64,000 bases of DNA, from contig NZ_CP114200.1 in NCBI RefSeq assembly GCF_029392895.1, positions 7,012,501-7,076,500 on the forward strand, given 5' to 3'. This stretch comes from Streptomyces sp. 71268. GTDB lineage: Bacteria > Actinomycetota > Actinomycetes > Streptomycetales > Streptomycetaceae. Of this stretch, positions 24,609 through 33,399 are shown piece after piece (position 1 is the stretch's first letter; every line of letters begins with the position of its first letter). The notes under the pieces were generated by a model. It was not told the DNA's origin. It saw nothing but the letters and a program-made list of their open reading frames with translations, and did no database searches. A program made the position numbers and the translations under genes.

Positions 24609-26735
24609 GTGGTAACGAGCGTGCGACGCACCACCCTCACCCTTCCCGCCGCCGCGCTGGGCCCGGAGAACCCGCTGCCCGCTCTGCGTCCGCTGGACGA
24701 GGTCCACCAGGTCGACGACCGCACCCGCGCGGGGCTGCCCGACCAGATGGCCCGGCAGGTCGCCTACGAGCCGCTGCGCTCGATACTGCCCACCCGCCTG
24801 CGCGACGCGTACACCCGAGACCGCGTACCGACCGAGTTGGACGCGATCGTGATCGAGAACGACCGGCTGCGGGCGACCGTGCTGCCCGGGCTCGGCGGGC
24901 GCGTGGCCTCCCTCTTCCACAAGCCGACCGAGCGCGAACTGCTCTACCGCAACCCGGTCCTGCAACCCGCGGACTTCGCGCTCAACGGCGCCTGGTTCTC
25001 CGGCGGCATCGAGTGGAACATCGGCGCCACCGGCCACACCACCCTCTCCTGCGCCCCCGTGCACGCGGCGACCGTGCCCGCCCCGGACGGTGCCGGCGGC
25101 CGGATGCTGCGCCTGTGGGAGTGGGAGCGGCTGCGCGACCTGCCCTTCCAGGTGGACCTGTGGCTGCCGGACGGCTCGGACTTCCTCTACGTGGGCGTGC
25201 GGGTACGCAACCCGCACCCGCACCCGGCGCCGGTGTACTGGTGGTCCAACATCGCCGTCCCGGAGACCGAGCACACCCGGGTGCTCGCGCCGGCCGAGGC
25301 CGCGTACCACTTCGGCTACGAGCGCGACCTGCGCCGGGTGCCCGTGCCCCACTGGCGCGGCGTGGACCACACGTACCCGCTGCGCGGCTCGCACGCGGCG
25401 GACTACTTCTACGACCTGCCAGCGGGCGCCCGGCGCTGGATCGCCGCGCTGGACGGGGACGGGCACGGCCTCGTGCACACCTCGACCGACCTGCTGCGGG
25501 GCCGCAAGCTGTTCCTGTGGGGCGCCGGCGGCGGCGGCCGGCGCTGGCAGGACTGGCTCACCGAGCCCGGCACCGGCGGCTACGCCGAGATCCAGGCCGG
25601 ACTGGCCCGCACCCAGCTCGAACACGTACGGCTCGGCGCCGAAGAGGACTTCAGCTGGCTGGAGGCGTACGGCCCGCTGAGCGCCGACCCGACCACCGTG
25701 CACGGCGACGACTGGGCCGCGGCGCGCGGCGCGGTCGCCGAACGACTCGCGCGGGCGCTGCCCCGGGCCGACGTCGAGGCCGCGTACCAGGCGTGGCTGC
25801 CGAGCGCCGACACCGAGCCCGACGAGGTGCTGGCCAGCGGCTCGGGCTGGGGCGCCCTGGAGGTGGAGCGCGCCGGGTACGCGCTGCCGGGCACGCCGTT
25901 CGCGCCCACCTCGCTGGGGGCGGACCAGCAGCCGTGGCGCGAACTGCTGCGTACCGGCGCGCTGCCGGCGCCCGAGCCGGCGACACCGCCCGGCACCTCG
26001 CTGGTCTCCCGGCCCTGGCGCGAACTCCTGGAGACCGCCGACGCGGACGTGCTGGTGGACCCGCACCTCAAGTACCACCTCGGGGTGGCCCAGTGGCACG
26101 AGGGCGACCGCTCGCAGGCCGTACGGAGCTGGGAGCGGGCCATCGAGATCAGCGACTGGTGGCCCGTCCTGCGCTGCCTGGCCGTCGCCGACCAGACGGA
26201 CGGCCACCCGCACCGCGCCGCCGACCGCTGGCTCGCCGCGTTCCACGGCGCGGTGGGGGAGTGGCGCGAGCGGTACGGGGACGGTGGCGACGGCGGCGCC
26301 ACGGCGGCCGACCCGCAGACCGGTGCGGAGGGTGGGGATGAGGGCGGCGCCGAGTGGCGGGCCGCGCTCGCCGGGCTCGGGCGCGAGGCGGTGACCGCGC
26401 TCCTGGCGGTGGGCCGGGCGGCACAGGCGCGGGACGTGCTGGCCGCGCTGCCGGCGGCGGTGCGCGCCCGTGGCCGGTTCGTCCTGCTCACGGCCCAGGT
26501 GCTGGTCGCGGACGGCGACGCGGCGGGCGCCCGCGCCCTGTTCGACGCCGGCTTCGAGGTGGACGACCTGCGCGAGGGCGACGAGTCGCTCAGCGACACG
26601 TGGTTCGCCGTGGCCGAACGGCTGGTGGCCGCCGACCCGGAGTCGGCCGGGCTCGACGCCGACGCGCTGCGGGCCCGCGCCAGGGAGCTGCACCCGCTGC
26701 CCGACCGCTACGAGTTCCGCATGCGGCCCGCCTGA
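24609..26735 (+). CDS. DUF5107 protein with TPR-like C-terminal region
   Basis: 708 aa from the GTG at 24609. The N-terminal half (about residues 70-370) is DUF5107, a galactose-mutarotase-like beta-sandwich; it contains IVIENDRLRATVLPGLGGRV, the segment ending FSGGIEWNIGATGH, and a YWWSN strand. The second half has TPR-like helical pairs, such as LKYHLGVAQWHEGDRSQAVR and, near the C-terminus, LLTAQVLVADGDAAGARALF. The family is common in Streptomyces and is assumed to act in carbohydrate metabolism, but no reaction is established. The gene is isolated, with a palindromic site in its promoter. A DUF5107 protein usually sits near sugar transport genes; none is present here. Confidence 0.82.
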   Translation: MVTSVRRTTLTLPAAALGPENPLPALRPLDEVHQVDDRTRAGLPDQMARQVAYEPLRSILPTRLRDAYTRDRVPTELDAIVIENDRLRATVLPGLGGRVASLFHKPTERELLYRNPVLQPADFALNGAWFSGGIEWNIGATGHTTLSCAPVHAATVPAPDGAGGRMLRLWEWERLRDLPFQVDLWLPDGSDFLYVGVRVRNPHPHPAPVYWWSNIAVPETEHTRVLAPAEAAYHFGYERDLRRVPVPHWRGVDHTYPLRGSHAADYFYDLPAGARRWIAALDGDGHGLVHTSTDLLRGRKLFLWGAGGGGRRWQDWLTEPGTGGYAEIQAGLARTQLEHVRLGAEEDFSWLEAYGPLSADPTTVHGDDWAAARGAVAERLARALPRADVEAAYQAWLPSADTEPDEVLASGSGWGALEVERAGYALPGTPFAPTSLGADQQPWRELLRTGALPAPEPATPPGTSLVSRPWRELLETADADVLVDPHLKYHLGVAQWHEGDRSQAVRSWERAIEISDWWPVLRCLAVADQTDGHPHRAADRWLAAFHGAVGEWRERYGDGGDGGATAADPQTGAEGGDEGGAEWRAALAGLGREAVTALLAVGRAAQARDVLAALPAAVRARGRFVLLTAQVLVADGDAAGARALFDAGFEVDDLREGDESLSDTWFAVAERLVAADPESAGLDADALRARARELHPLPDRYEFRMRPA

Positions 26736-26940
26736 CGGCTGGCTGACGCGCGACGGTGCGTTGTTGGGGGCGGGTCGTTGGGGGTGGGTCGTGCTCCGGT
26801 CGGTGGGGCGGGGCCCGGTTGGTGGGTGGCTCCGGGCCGGGTGGCTGCGGGCCGGGGGGAGGAGACGGTCGAGCCGGCCGCCGCGTGGACGTGGTGGCCG
26901 GCTCGGGGCGCGTGTGTCGCGTGCGGCGCGGGGTGGCGGG

Positions 26941-27300
26941 TCAGGCGGCCGGTTGGGGGTTGCGGTCCACGTACTCGAAGACCGAGCCGTCCGGGTGCCG
27001 GGCAACCAGGTTGCGGCCGATCGGGGTCGGCAGCGGGCCGGCGATGATCTGCGCGCCGACGGCCTTGAGGTCCGACACGGCCGCGTCCACGTCCCGCACC
27101 GCCAGGGTGGCGGTGACCTTCTTCAGGATCTCCATCTCGGCCGCCGGGCCGCTCATGAGGAAGAAGCAGCCGACCGCGGCCACCGAGACGTTGCCCCGTT
27201 CGAAGCGCATCGCCTGCGCCCCGGTCAGCCGCTCGTAGACGGCGATCGCGGCGTCCAGATCGGCCACGCACACCCGCAGTGAAGTCCCCAGAATGTCCAT
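26941..27300 (-). CDS. VOC-fold protein (glyoxalase superfamily)
   Basis: 119 aa with one VOC domain: SLRVCVADLDAAIAVYERLTG in the first unit, and TLAVRDVDAAVSDLKAVGAQ then HPDGSVFEYVDRNP in the second. The ending (RHPDGSVFEYVD) holds the glutamate expected as a metal ligand. No other metal ligand is certain, so enzyme versus binding protein cannot be decided. It lies 24 bp downstream of the methyltransferase gene on the same strand, probably in one transcript. Confidence 0.85.
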   Translation of the reverse strand: MDILGTSLRVCVADLDAAIAVYERLTGAQAMRFERGNVSVAAVGCFFLMSGPAAEMEILKKVTATLAVRDVDAAVSDLKAVGAQIIAGPLPTPIGRNLVARHPDGSVFEYVDRNPQPAA

Positions 27301-27324
27301 GCGAACGAGCCTAGTTGAGCCAGG

Positions 27325-28155
27325 TCACACGCGACACAGGAGCTGTCCGTGGAGCACGGCGAACCAGCCGTCGGCCGCCGCGCCCCAGGTTCGCCAGGCG
27401 TCGGCCGCCGCCAGCAACTCCTCCTCGGTGGCGTGTCCGCCGGCCACCACGCGCTCCCGGTAGGCGGGCACCAGCGTCCGGTCCGCCCACAGCCCGCTCC
27501 ACCAGGCGCGCTCGTCCGGCGTCGCGTAGCACCAGGTGTCCGCCGACGCCGTGACGTCGGTGAACCCCGCCCGCCGGGCCCAGGACAACAGCCGCCGCCC
27601 GGCGTCCGGTTCGCCACCGCTGGCGCGGGCCACCGCGCGGTAGGCGGCCAGCCAGGTGTCGAGCGCGGGCACCCGCGGATACCAGGCCATGGCGGCGTAG
27701 TCGGCGTCGCGCACGGCCACCACCCCGCCGGGCCGGCACACCCGGCGCATCTCGCGCAGCGCGGCCACCGGGTCCGCCACGTGCTGGAGCACCTGGTGGG
27801 CGTGGACCACGTCGAACGAGGCGTCGGGGAAGTCCAACCGGTAGACGTCGCCGACGGCGTACGTGACGTTGTCGAGGCCGCGCTCGGCGGCCACGGCCCG
27901 TGCCTGGTCGAGCACGGAGCCGGCCGCGTCGACGCCCGTGACCCGGCCCGGCGCGACCCGGGCGGCGAAGTCGGCGGTGATGGTGCCGGGCCCGCAGCCG
28001 ACGTCGAGCACCGCGCGCCCGGCGGTGAGTTCGGGCAGCAGGTAGCCGGCCGAGTTCTCGGCGGTGCGCCAGGTGTGGGAGCGCAGCACGGACTCGTGGT
28101 GGCCGTGCACGTAGTGCGCGGCGCGGCGGGGCGCGTCGGTGGGCGTCGAGGGCAT
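27325..28155 (-). CDS. SAM-dependent class I methyltransferase
   Basis: 276 aa from the ATG at 28153-28155. The Methyltransf_11/UbiE-like Rossmann core is intact: motif I VLDVGCGPGTIT (about residues 49-60), the acidic end of strand 2 VTGVDAAGS, motif II region YAVGDVYRLDFPDASFDVVH, and post-motif LREMRRVCRPGGVVAV. The N-terminus YVHGHHESVLRSHTWRTAEN is typical of small-molecule methyltransferases of this group. The C-terminal 100 residues are a helical cap for substrate selection. It is upstream of, and presumably cotranscribed with, a VOC protein. The substrate is unknown. Confidence 0.88.
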   Translation of the reverse strand: MPSTPTDAPRRAAHYVHGHHESVLRSHTWRTAENSAGYLLPELTAGRAVLDVGCGPGTITADFAARVAPGRVTGVDAAGSVLDQARAVAAERGLDNVTYAVGDVYRLDFPDASFDVVHAHQVLQHVADPVAALREMRRVCRPGGVVAVRDADYAAMAWYPRVPALDTWLAAYRAVARASGGEPDAGRRLLSWARRAGFTDVTASADTWCYATPDERAWWSGLWADRTLVPAYRERVVAGGHATEEELLAAADAWRTWGAAADGWFAVLHGQLLCRV

Positions 28156-28359
28156 GGCGGACCTCCCGTAACTCCGGTCAGGGCACGGCGACCCGAGCGG
28201 GCGCCACTCCCGAACCGTACGCCGCTGTCTCGTTGGGCGAGAGGGTCGTCTTGGTATGTGAGAGGCGATACGTCGAGGCGCCCGGCCGGGTGGTGGGCTT
28301 CGGCGCCGCCTGCCGCTCGGCTGCTCGCCCGCCTGTTGGCCCGGCCGGGCCGTCACTCA

Positions 28360-28391
<32 letters not shown>

Positions 28392-28422
28392 CCGTCACTG
28401 CTGCCGCCGTTGGCACCGCCGG

Positions 28423-30321
28423 TCAGACGTCGAGCGGGCGGTAGACGCGCAGCGCCTCGTTCACCTTGTCCAGCGTCAGGCCGCGCGGGGCGCGCGTGAC
28501 CTCGCCGTCATACGCCAGGTCGGTGCCCTCCGGGATCTCGTCCACGCGCAGGTGGCGCAGCCGGGCCTCCGCGTGGACGGGAGAGCGACGCAGGACGCCG
28601 AGCAGCGCGGCCGACAGGAGCCGGACGCGGGGCAGCCGGCCACCGTGCACCATGCGCACGTCGAGCAGGCCGTCGGCGAGGTCGTGCCGGCTGGCCGGGG
28701 CCGAACCCACCCCCCGGTATGAGCAGTTGCCCACGAAGAGCATCCACACCGCGCGCCGCTTGCCGTTGATGACCAAGTCGAGCGGCTCCGCCGTGCGCAG
28801 CACCTGGGCCGCGGCCAGCACCTCGGCCGCCCAACTGCCCACGCGCCCCGACCAGCGCTCGCGAATGCGCACCATCTCCGGGTAGCAGCCGATGCTGAAG
28901 GTGTTGACGTAGTGCGTGGCCGTCGCCGTGGCCGCCCCGTCGGCCGTGAACCGCGCCAGGTCCACCGCGACCGCCTCGCCCGAGGTCACCGCCCGGCACG
29001 TGTCGTCGACGGTCTCCAGGCCAAGGTCGTACGCGAAGTGGTTGAGCGTTCCGCCGGGCAGCACCGCCAGCGGCAGCCCCTCGCGCGCGGCCACCGTCGC
29101 CGCGGCGCTGACCGTGCCGTCGCCGCCGCACACCCCGAGCGCGCCGCCGACCTCGGCGGCCCGGCGCGCGGCCTTCTCCAACAGCTCGATGAGCGAGGGC
29201 GGTTCGGCGTCGGGTGCCGTGTGGGACCCAGCCGCGCCACCGGCGCGCCCGTCGGCCGCCGCCCGCTCGCCCTCCGGGACCAGGTCGGGCTCCGGGTCGG
29301 GCGTGAAGGTCCAGAACTCGGCCTCGGGCAGCGCCTCGCGGATCGGGTCCAGCGGGTCGGCGCGCGGCGGCCACACGCTGGTGGCCCCCGAACCGGAGTT
29401 GGCCACCACGATCAGGCCCCGGCCGCCCGGCAGCGCCGGGGCGTCCGTGCGGGGGCGCGCGGCGGGCGGCAACTGCGACCGGGTGGGCACCAGGCCGCGC
29501 ACGGCGAGCGCCGCGCCGGCGCCGAGGGCCGAGCCCACCAGGACGTCGCTGGGGTAGTGCGCGCCGGTGTAGACGCGCGAGAAGGCCACCGACGCGGCGA
29601 TCGGCGCCACCACGGCGCCCCAGCGCGGCGACTCAAGGGCCACCCCCACCGCGAAGGCGGCGGCCGACGCGGAGTGCCCGGAGGGGAAGGAGGTGGTGAT
29701 GGGCTGCCGGCGCAGCCGGCGGACCATCGGGACGACGTGCACCAGCGGCCTGGTCCGCCGCACCGAACGCTTGGCCACCGTGTTGACCGTCAGCGACGCC
29801 AGGGCGAGCGAGGCCACGCCACGCACCGCGGCCCGGCGCGTGGGGCGGTGCCCGGTGGCCGCCATGCCCGCCGCCAGGGCCAGCCACAGCCGACCGTGGT
29901 TGGCGCTGTGACTCAGCCGGGGCAGCACGCGCTCGGCGCCCGGCCAGTGCCGGGACGCCACCGTCTGGAAGAGCTTCTTGTCGAGCCCGACCAGCCAGTG
30001 GTCAGAGACGCCGGGGTGGCCCGGCGCGGGGGTGAGGTTCGCCGCCGCGGCGGCCCGGGCGACCGGCGTCGCGCGGGCGCGCCGCCACGGGGCGCGGCGC
30101 GCACCGCGCCACCCCTCGGCCGCGGCGGCGACGCGCGACAGCGGGCCGTCGGGCGCGCCGACCACGGCCGCCAGGGCGAGTGGCCCCGCCGGTCGCGGGC
30201 GGGCCAGCCACGAGGGCCGGCCACCCGCGCGCCCGGGCAACGCCCACGCCGCCGGGCCCGACGCCCGGTCGCTCCCGCGCGACCGGCGCGCCGCGCCCCA
30301 TCTCCCGCCCTGACCTGCCAT
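28423..30321 (-). CDS. PAP2 phosphatase - diacylglycerol kinase-like fusion protein
   Basis: 632 aa from the ATG at 30319-30321 with AAGGAG about 7 nt upstream. A basic N-terminal region (about 1-110) precedes a PAP2 phosphatase domain with all three signatures: KRSVRRTRP, PSGHSAS and SRVYTGAHYPSDV. The C-terminal half (about 290-630) is a DAG/sphingosine-kinase catalytic domain with GGDGTVSAAATVA and LPGGTLNHFAYDLGL. The fusion joins a lipid-phosphate phosphatase to a lipid kinase, opposite reactions on phosphatidate/diacylglycerol-type lipids. Only a few helices look hydrophobic enough for membrane insertion, mainly in the PAP2 part. Such fusions are known in actinobacteria; the physiological lipid is not established. 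Confidence 0.88.
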   Translation of the reverse strand: MAGQGGRWGAARRSRGSDRASGPAAWALPGRAGGRPSWLARPRPAGPLALAAVVGAPDGPLSRVAAAAEGWRGARRAPWRRARATPVARAAAAANLTPAPGHPGVSDHWLVGLDKKLFQTVASRHWPGAERVLPRLSHSANHGRLWLALAAGMAATGHRPTRRAAVRGVASLALASLTVNTVAKRSVRRTRPLVHVVPMVRRLRRQPITTSFPSGHSASAAAFAVGVALESPRWGAVVAPIAASVAFSRVYTGAHYPSDVLVGSALGAGAALAVRGLVPTRSQLPPAARPRTDAPALPGGRGLIVVANSGSGATSVWPPRADPLDPIREALPEAEFWTFTPDPEPDLVPEGERAAADGRAGGAAGSHTAPDAEPPSLIELLEKAARRAAEVGGALGVCGGDGTVSAAATVAAREGLPLAVLPGGTLNHFAYDLGLETVDDTCRAVTSGEAVAVDLARFTADGAATATATHYVNTFSIGCYPEMVRIRERWSGRVGSWAAEVLAAAQVLRTAEPLDLVINGKRRAVWMLFVGNCSYRGVGSAPASRHDLADGLLDVRMVHGGRLPRVRLLSAALLGVLRRSPVHAEARLRHLRVDEIPEGTDLAYDGEVTRAPRGLTLDKVNEALRVYRPLDV

Positions 30322-30484
30322 CCGTGACTCCTTCGTCGAACCTGCGCGTGGCCGCGCCACGGCTGCCCCGCCTACCCAGCGCCGGCCAGCGTAGGCCGGA
30401 CCGGTGTGTCGGCGCTGGTCAGGGCGGGCCCGGCTGAGCGGGGAGAGAATCGCCGCCGGGCCGATGGCGCGCGGTGGGCGGGCG

Positions 30485-31003
30485 TCAGCCGACACCGGAC
30501 CCATCCGTTGGGCCGCCACCGAACCCGTCCGTTCGATGGTGGCCGGTGTGCCCGTCCGCGGGCCCGCCGGGGCCGCCGGGGTGGGCGTCGGTGGGCGCGG
30601 CGCGGCTGACGTCCGCGAGCGCCGAACCCGGGTCGTGCTGCTCGGCGATGTCCCCCAGGCTCACCATGCCGAGCGGCTGACCGTTCTCCACCACGGGGAG
30701 GCGGCGGACGGCGTGCCGGCGCATGAGGTGTACCGCCTCGGACACCGGCGTGTCGGGGGTCACCGTGACCGGCTCGGGCGTACAGATCGCGCGGCAGCTC
30801 ACGGTGAGGGGGTCGGCTCCGTCGGCGACCGCGCGCACGGTGATGTCGCGGTCCGTCAACACGCCGAGCACCCGTCCGTGCTCGGCGACGAGGACGTCTC
30901 CGATGTCCCTGGCACGCATGAGTTGGGCGGCCTCCACCAGTGAGGCGTCCGGCGAAACCGTCGTCACCCGTGGGGTCATCACCTGCCGTACGTTCTGTGC
31001 CAT
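30485..31003 (-). CDS. Tandem CBS-domain protein
   Basis: 172 aa from the ATG at 31001-31003. Two CBS motifs, about residues 8-62 (VMTPRVTTVSPDASLVEAAQ, VLGVLTDRDITVRAV) and 72-126 (PEPVTVTPDTPVSEAVHLM, LGMVSLGDIAEQ), form one Bateman module that should bind adenine nucleotides. The C-terminal 45 residues are a disordered Gly/Thr/His/Asp tail. Stand-alone CBS proteins of this form are frequent in Streptomyces stress regions and may sense energy charge, which would fit the stress-signalling genes at 32-38 kb. The partner is unknown. Confidence 0.9.
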   Translation of the reverse strand: MAQNVRQVMTPRVTTVSPDASLVEAAQLMRARDIGDVLVAEHGRVLGVLTDRDITVRAVADGADPLTVSCRAICTPEPVTVTPDTPVSEAVHLMRRHAVRRLPVVENGQPLGMVSLGDIAEQHDPGSALADVSRAAPTDAHPGGPGGPADGHTGHHRTDGFGGGPTDGSGVG

Positions 31004-31387
31004 CTCGCTCCGCCTTGTCTGTGGCCGTGGGGCGTGGGTCCGCGCGCCCCGCTGCTCGGGGCTACCGCCCCGGACCTGGCCCGTCCAGGCCCACCGCCGG
31101 GCGCGAGTACCCGGGGGCCGCCCGATCACACGGGAGGCCGATATCAGCGCGATGTCGCCACGCCAGGGCTCGCGCGCCGGCGACCCCAGGCACGGGTTCG
31201 TGGCTGCGGGACACGCGCGTGCGTGGTGCGCGGGTGCCGTACGCGGCGGGTGTGCGGGGCGCGTGGGTGGCGTGTGGGTGCGGGGTGGGCGGGCGACTCG
31301 TACGCGGTACGTGGGTTTGAACGCGCTGGGAGGAGGGGACCCGGGCGCTGGCTGAGGGGCCGTCGCCGGCGCGGTGTGCGCCGGCGG

Positions 31388-31423
31388 GCGCCGGGCGCGG
31401 GTGTCAGGGCCCGCGCCCGGCGC
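31388..31423. terminator. Perfect 14-bp stem-loop, terminator-like
   Basis: GCGCCGGGCGCGGG (31388-31401) pairs perfectly with CCCGCGCCCGGCGC (31410-31423) around an 8-nt loop and is followed by TTT on the plus strand. No annotated gene ends here. Confidence 0.6.
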
Positions 31424-31459
31424 TTTGCCAGGCCGTCAGGCCGTCAGATACCGGGCCAT

Positions 31460-31519
31460 CATGTGCCGAGCCACGGTGTGCCGGACCGCCACGTGCCGAG
31501 CCGCCACGCGCCCGGCCGC
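31460..31519. repeat. 15-bp tandem repeat, four copies
   Basis: Four adjacent 15-mers: CATGTGCCGAGCCAC, GGTGTGCCGGACCGC, CACGTGCCGAGCCGC and CACGCGCCCGGCCGC. The unit length is a multiple of three, but neither strand gives a credible gene. It lies 111 bp before the start of the TIGR03086 gene. Confidence 0.75.
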
Positions 31520-31629
31520 CGACGCCGCGTACGCCTGAACCACGCGTACGCCTTACCGGGGGTACGAGCGGTGGCGGCGCGCACCGGCAGCGCGGGCGGG
31601 TGGGGAGATGTGTGGGGACAATGGGGCGC

Positions 31630-32217
31630 ATGGCTGAGACGAGGGACGAACACCGGGTGGCGCAGCGACACCGCGAGGCCATCGAACTCTTCACCGAGCG
31701 CGTGCACGCCGTCGGCGACGGGCAGTGGACCGCCCCGACACCCTGCACCGACTGGTCCGTGCGGGACCTGGTGAACCACCTGACGGTCGAACAACTGTGG
31801 GTGCCGGCCCTGGTCCGCGACGGCTCCACCATCGAGGAGCAGGGCGACCGCTTCGACGGCGACCAGTTGGGTGACGACCCGGTGGCGACCTGGGACCGCG
31901 CGGCCGAGAGCGCGCTCGCCGCGTTCGCCGAGCCGGGCGCCCTTGAGCGGACCGTGCACCTCTCCTCGGGCACGGACAGCGCGCTGGCCTACTGCTCCCA
32001 GATGACGATGGACGCCGTCGTGCACGCGTGGGACCTGTCCCGGGCGATCGGCGCGGACGAGCAACTGCCACGGGGGCTGGTGGACTTCGCCGTACGCGAG
32101 GTCTCGCCGTACGCCGCGGACCTGGCGCGCACCGGCCTGTTCGCCCCGGCTGTCACCCCGCCGCCGGGCGCCGACGTGCAGACCAAGCTGCTGTCCCTGC
32201 TGGGGCGCCGCCCCTGA
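31630..32217 (+). CDS. TIGR03086-type metal-binding protein (MDMPI-like)
   Basis: 195 aa from the ATG at 31630 (an ATG at 31621 would add three residues). It matches actinobacterial TIGR03086/mycothiol-maleylpyruvate-isomerase-like proteins: TPCTDWSVRDLVNHLTVEQL (DinB-like helix with a histidine) and VVHAWDLSRAIGADEQLP, where the HxWDLxxA motif supplies a further metal ligand. The family folds as a DinB four-helix bundle and some members use mycothiol as cofactor; the reaction of this one is unknown. It is monocistronic. Confidence 0.85.
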   Translation: MAETRDEHRVAQRHREAIELFTERVHAVGDGQWTAPTPCTDWSVRDLVNHLTVEQLWVPALVRDGSTIEEQGDRFDGDQLGDDPVATWDRAAESALAAFAEPGALERTVHLSSGTDSALAYCSQMTMDAVVHAWDLSRAIGADEQLPRGLVDFAVREVSPYAADLARTGLFAPAVTPPPGADVQTKLLSLLGRRP

Positions 32218-32376
32218 GCGGGCCCACGCCGCCGGGCAGCGCGCGCCCAGCGGTCCGGCGCGGACCGGCGCGTTCCCGCGCGGTCCGGCGCCGCGCTCAG
32301 GCCCGGCCCGGGCGCCGGGGCGCGCGGCGCGGCCATCGCCGCGCCGGTCGCGCCCCGGTCGGCGCGGGAGCGGCCG

Positions 32377-32925
32377 CTACCGGCCCCCCGACACCCGGCT
32401 GAACTCCGCCAGGAACGCCTCGTTGAACGCGGGCAGGTCGTCCGGCTTGCGGCTGGTGATCAGCACGTTCGGGCCGCCCGAGCAGACCTTGACCTGCTCG
32501 TCCACCCACTCGCCACCGGCGTTGCGGATGTCGGTACGCAGGCTGGGATACGAGGTGAGGGTGCGGCCCCGCACGACGTCGGCCTCGACCAGCGTCCACG
32601 GCGCGTGGCAGATCGCGGCGACCGGCTTGCCCGCCGCGAAGAAGTCCCGGACGAACGCCACCGCCTTCTCGTCCTGCCGTAGCGCGTCGGGGTTGGCCAC
32701 GCCGCCGGGCAGTACCAGGCCGTCGAAGGTCTCGATGTCGGCCTCGCCGACGAGTTCGTCCACCGGGAAGGTGTCGGCCTTGTCGAGGTGGTGGAACGCC
32801 TGGACCTTGCCGGAGGCGGTGGACAGCAGGGCCGGGGTGCCCCCCGCGGCCCGTACGGCCTCCCAGGGGTCGGTCAGTTCGACCTGCTCGACGCCCTCGG
32901 GGGCGGTGAGAAACGCGACTCGCAT
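32377..32925 (-). CDS. DJ-1/PfpI-family protein (type 1 glutamine amidotransferase-like)
   Basis: 182 aa from the ATG at 32923-32925. It has the full PfpI pattern: VAFLTAPEGVEQVEL with the conserved acidic residue, TFDGLVLPGGVANPD, and the nucleophile elbow AAICHAPW with Cys106, the same number as in DJ-1. The C-terminal GPNVLITSRKPDDLPAFN is typical. Members act as deglycase/chaperone or general stress proteins. It is divergent from the SigB/SigF-type sigma gene at 33400, which fits a general-stress role. It has an unusually long A/C-rich leader (32926-33060). Confidence 0.9.
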   Translation of the reverse strand: MRVAFLTAPEGVEQVELTDPWEAVRAAGGTPALLSTASGKVQAFHHLDKADTFPVDELVGEADIETFDGLVLPGGVANPDALRQDEKAVAFVRDFFAAGKPVAAICHAPWTLVEADVVRGRTLTSYPSLRTDIRNAGGEWVDEQVKVCSGGPNVLITSRKPDDLPAFNEAFLAEFSRVSGGR

Positions 32926-33399
32926 GTGGAAGTACCTCTCTGATCTGGTGCTGGCTCTGCTCTGTTGCTGGGTTGGTCTGCTGTGTTGCTCTGCTGCTCT
33001 GGGTTGCTGGGTTGCTCTGGTGTCCTGGCGGTCTGTCGCCCGGTCGCTGGTGCCGTTGCCTGTGTTCCGGGAGCGGCTCCATGCGGCCGGACAGGTCATG
33101 TGTGCCCCCGCTCCCTCGATAGTTGCTCGACGCCGTGTACGCCAATCGAGGGGCTTCGTACGACGAGGCGTCCGCCCGCCCGGGTACCCGCTCTACCGAC
33201 TTCCCAGGGAACCAGGGTTTGCCCGCGCGGACCCTCGGGCACCCGAAGGACGTGCTTCGGACCGGAGGCACGACCCGCGGGAGGCTCTGGCCACCTGCGC
33301 GGGCCCCGTCCGGTCCGCGTGCGCCGCTCCCGCGATGACATCCCGCTCGCCGTCCCCCACGGCGACGCACCGATGCACCGAAATCAGGGAGAGCGGAAC
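32926..33399. other. Divergent intergenic region with low-complexity leader
   Basis: Between the DJ-1-like gene and the sigma factor gene. The part next to the DJ-1 gene (32940-33030) is a degenerate CAACCCAGCAA/CAGAGCAGC repeat on the transcribed strand, A/C-rich and hence unstructured, unlike anything else in the window. The remaining part contains the sigma gene promoter; I see no clear SigB-type GTTT/GGGTA pair. Confidence 0.5.

Larger units (their letters stand above)
31004..31629. other. 626-bp divergent intergenic region
   Basis: It separates two divergent genes and holds no convincing coding sequence. It contains a very strong hairpin (31388-31423) and a four-copy 15-bp tandem repeat (31460-31519). 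A hairpin of terminator strength between divergent promoters is unexpected and hints at an unannotated short transcript. Confidence 0.5.

Noticed and set aside
24342..27005. An 887-codon minus-strand open frame.
   Set aside because: It is antisense to DUF5107, with low-complexity Arg/Val/Gly content and no motif; the plus-strand protein is clearly conserved.
31460..31519. Short tandem repeats that might be a CRISPR array.
   Set aside because: The units are contiguous 15-mers without spacers, and no cas genes are in the window.
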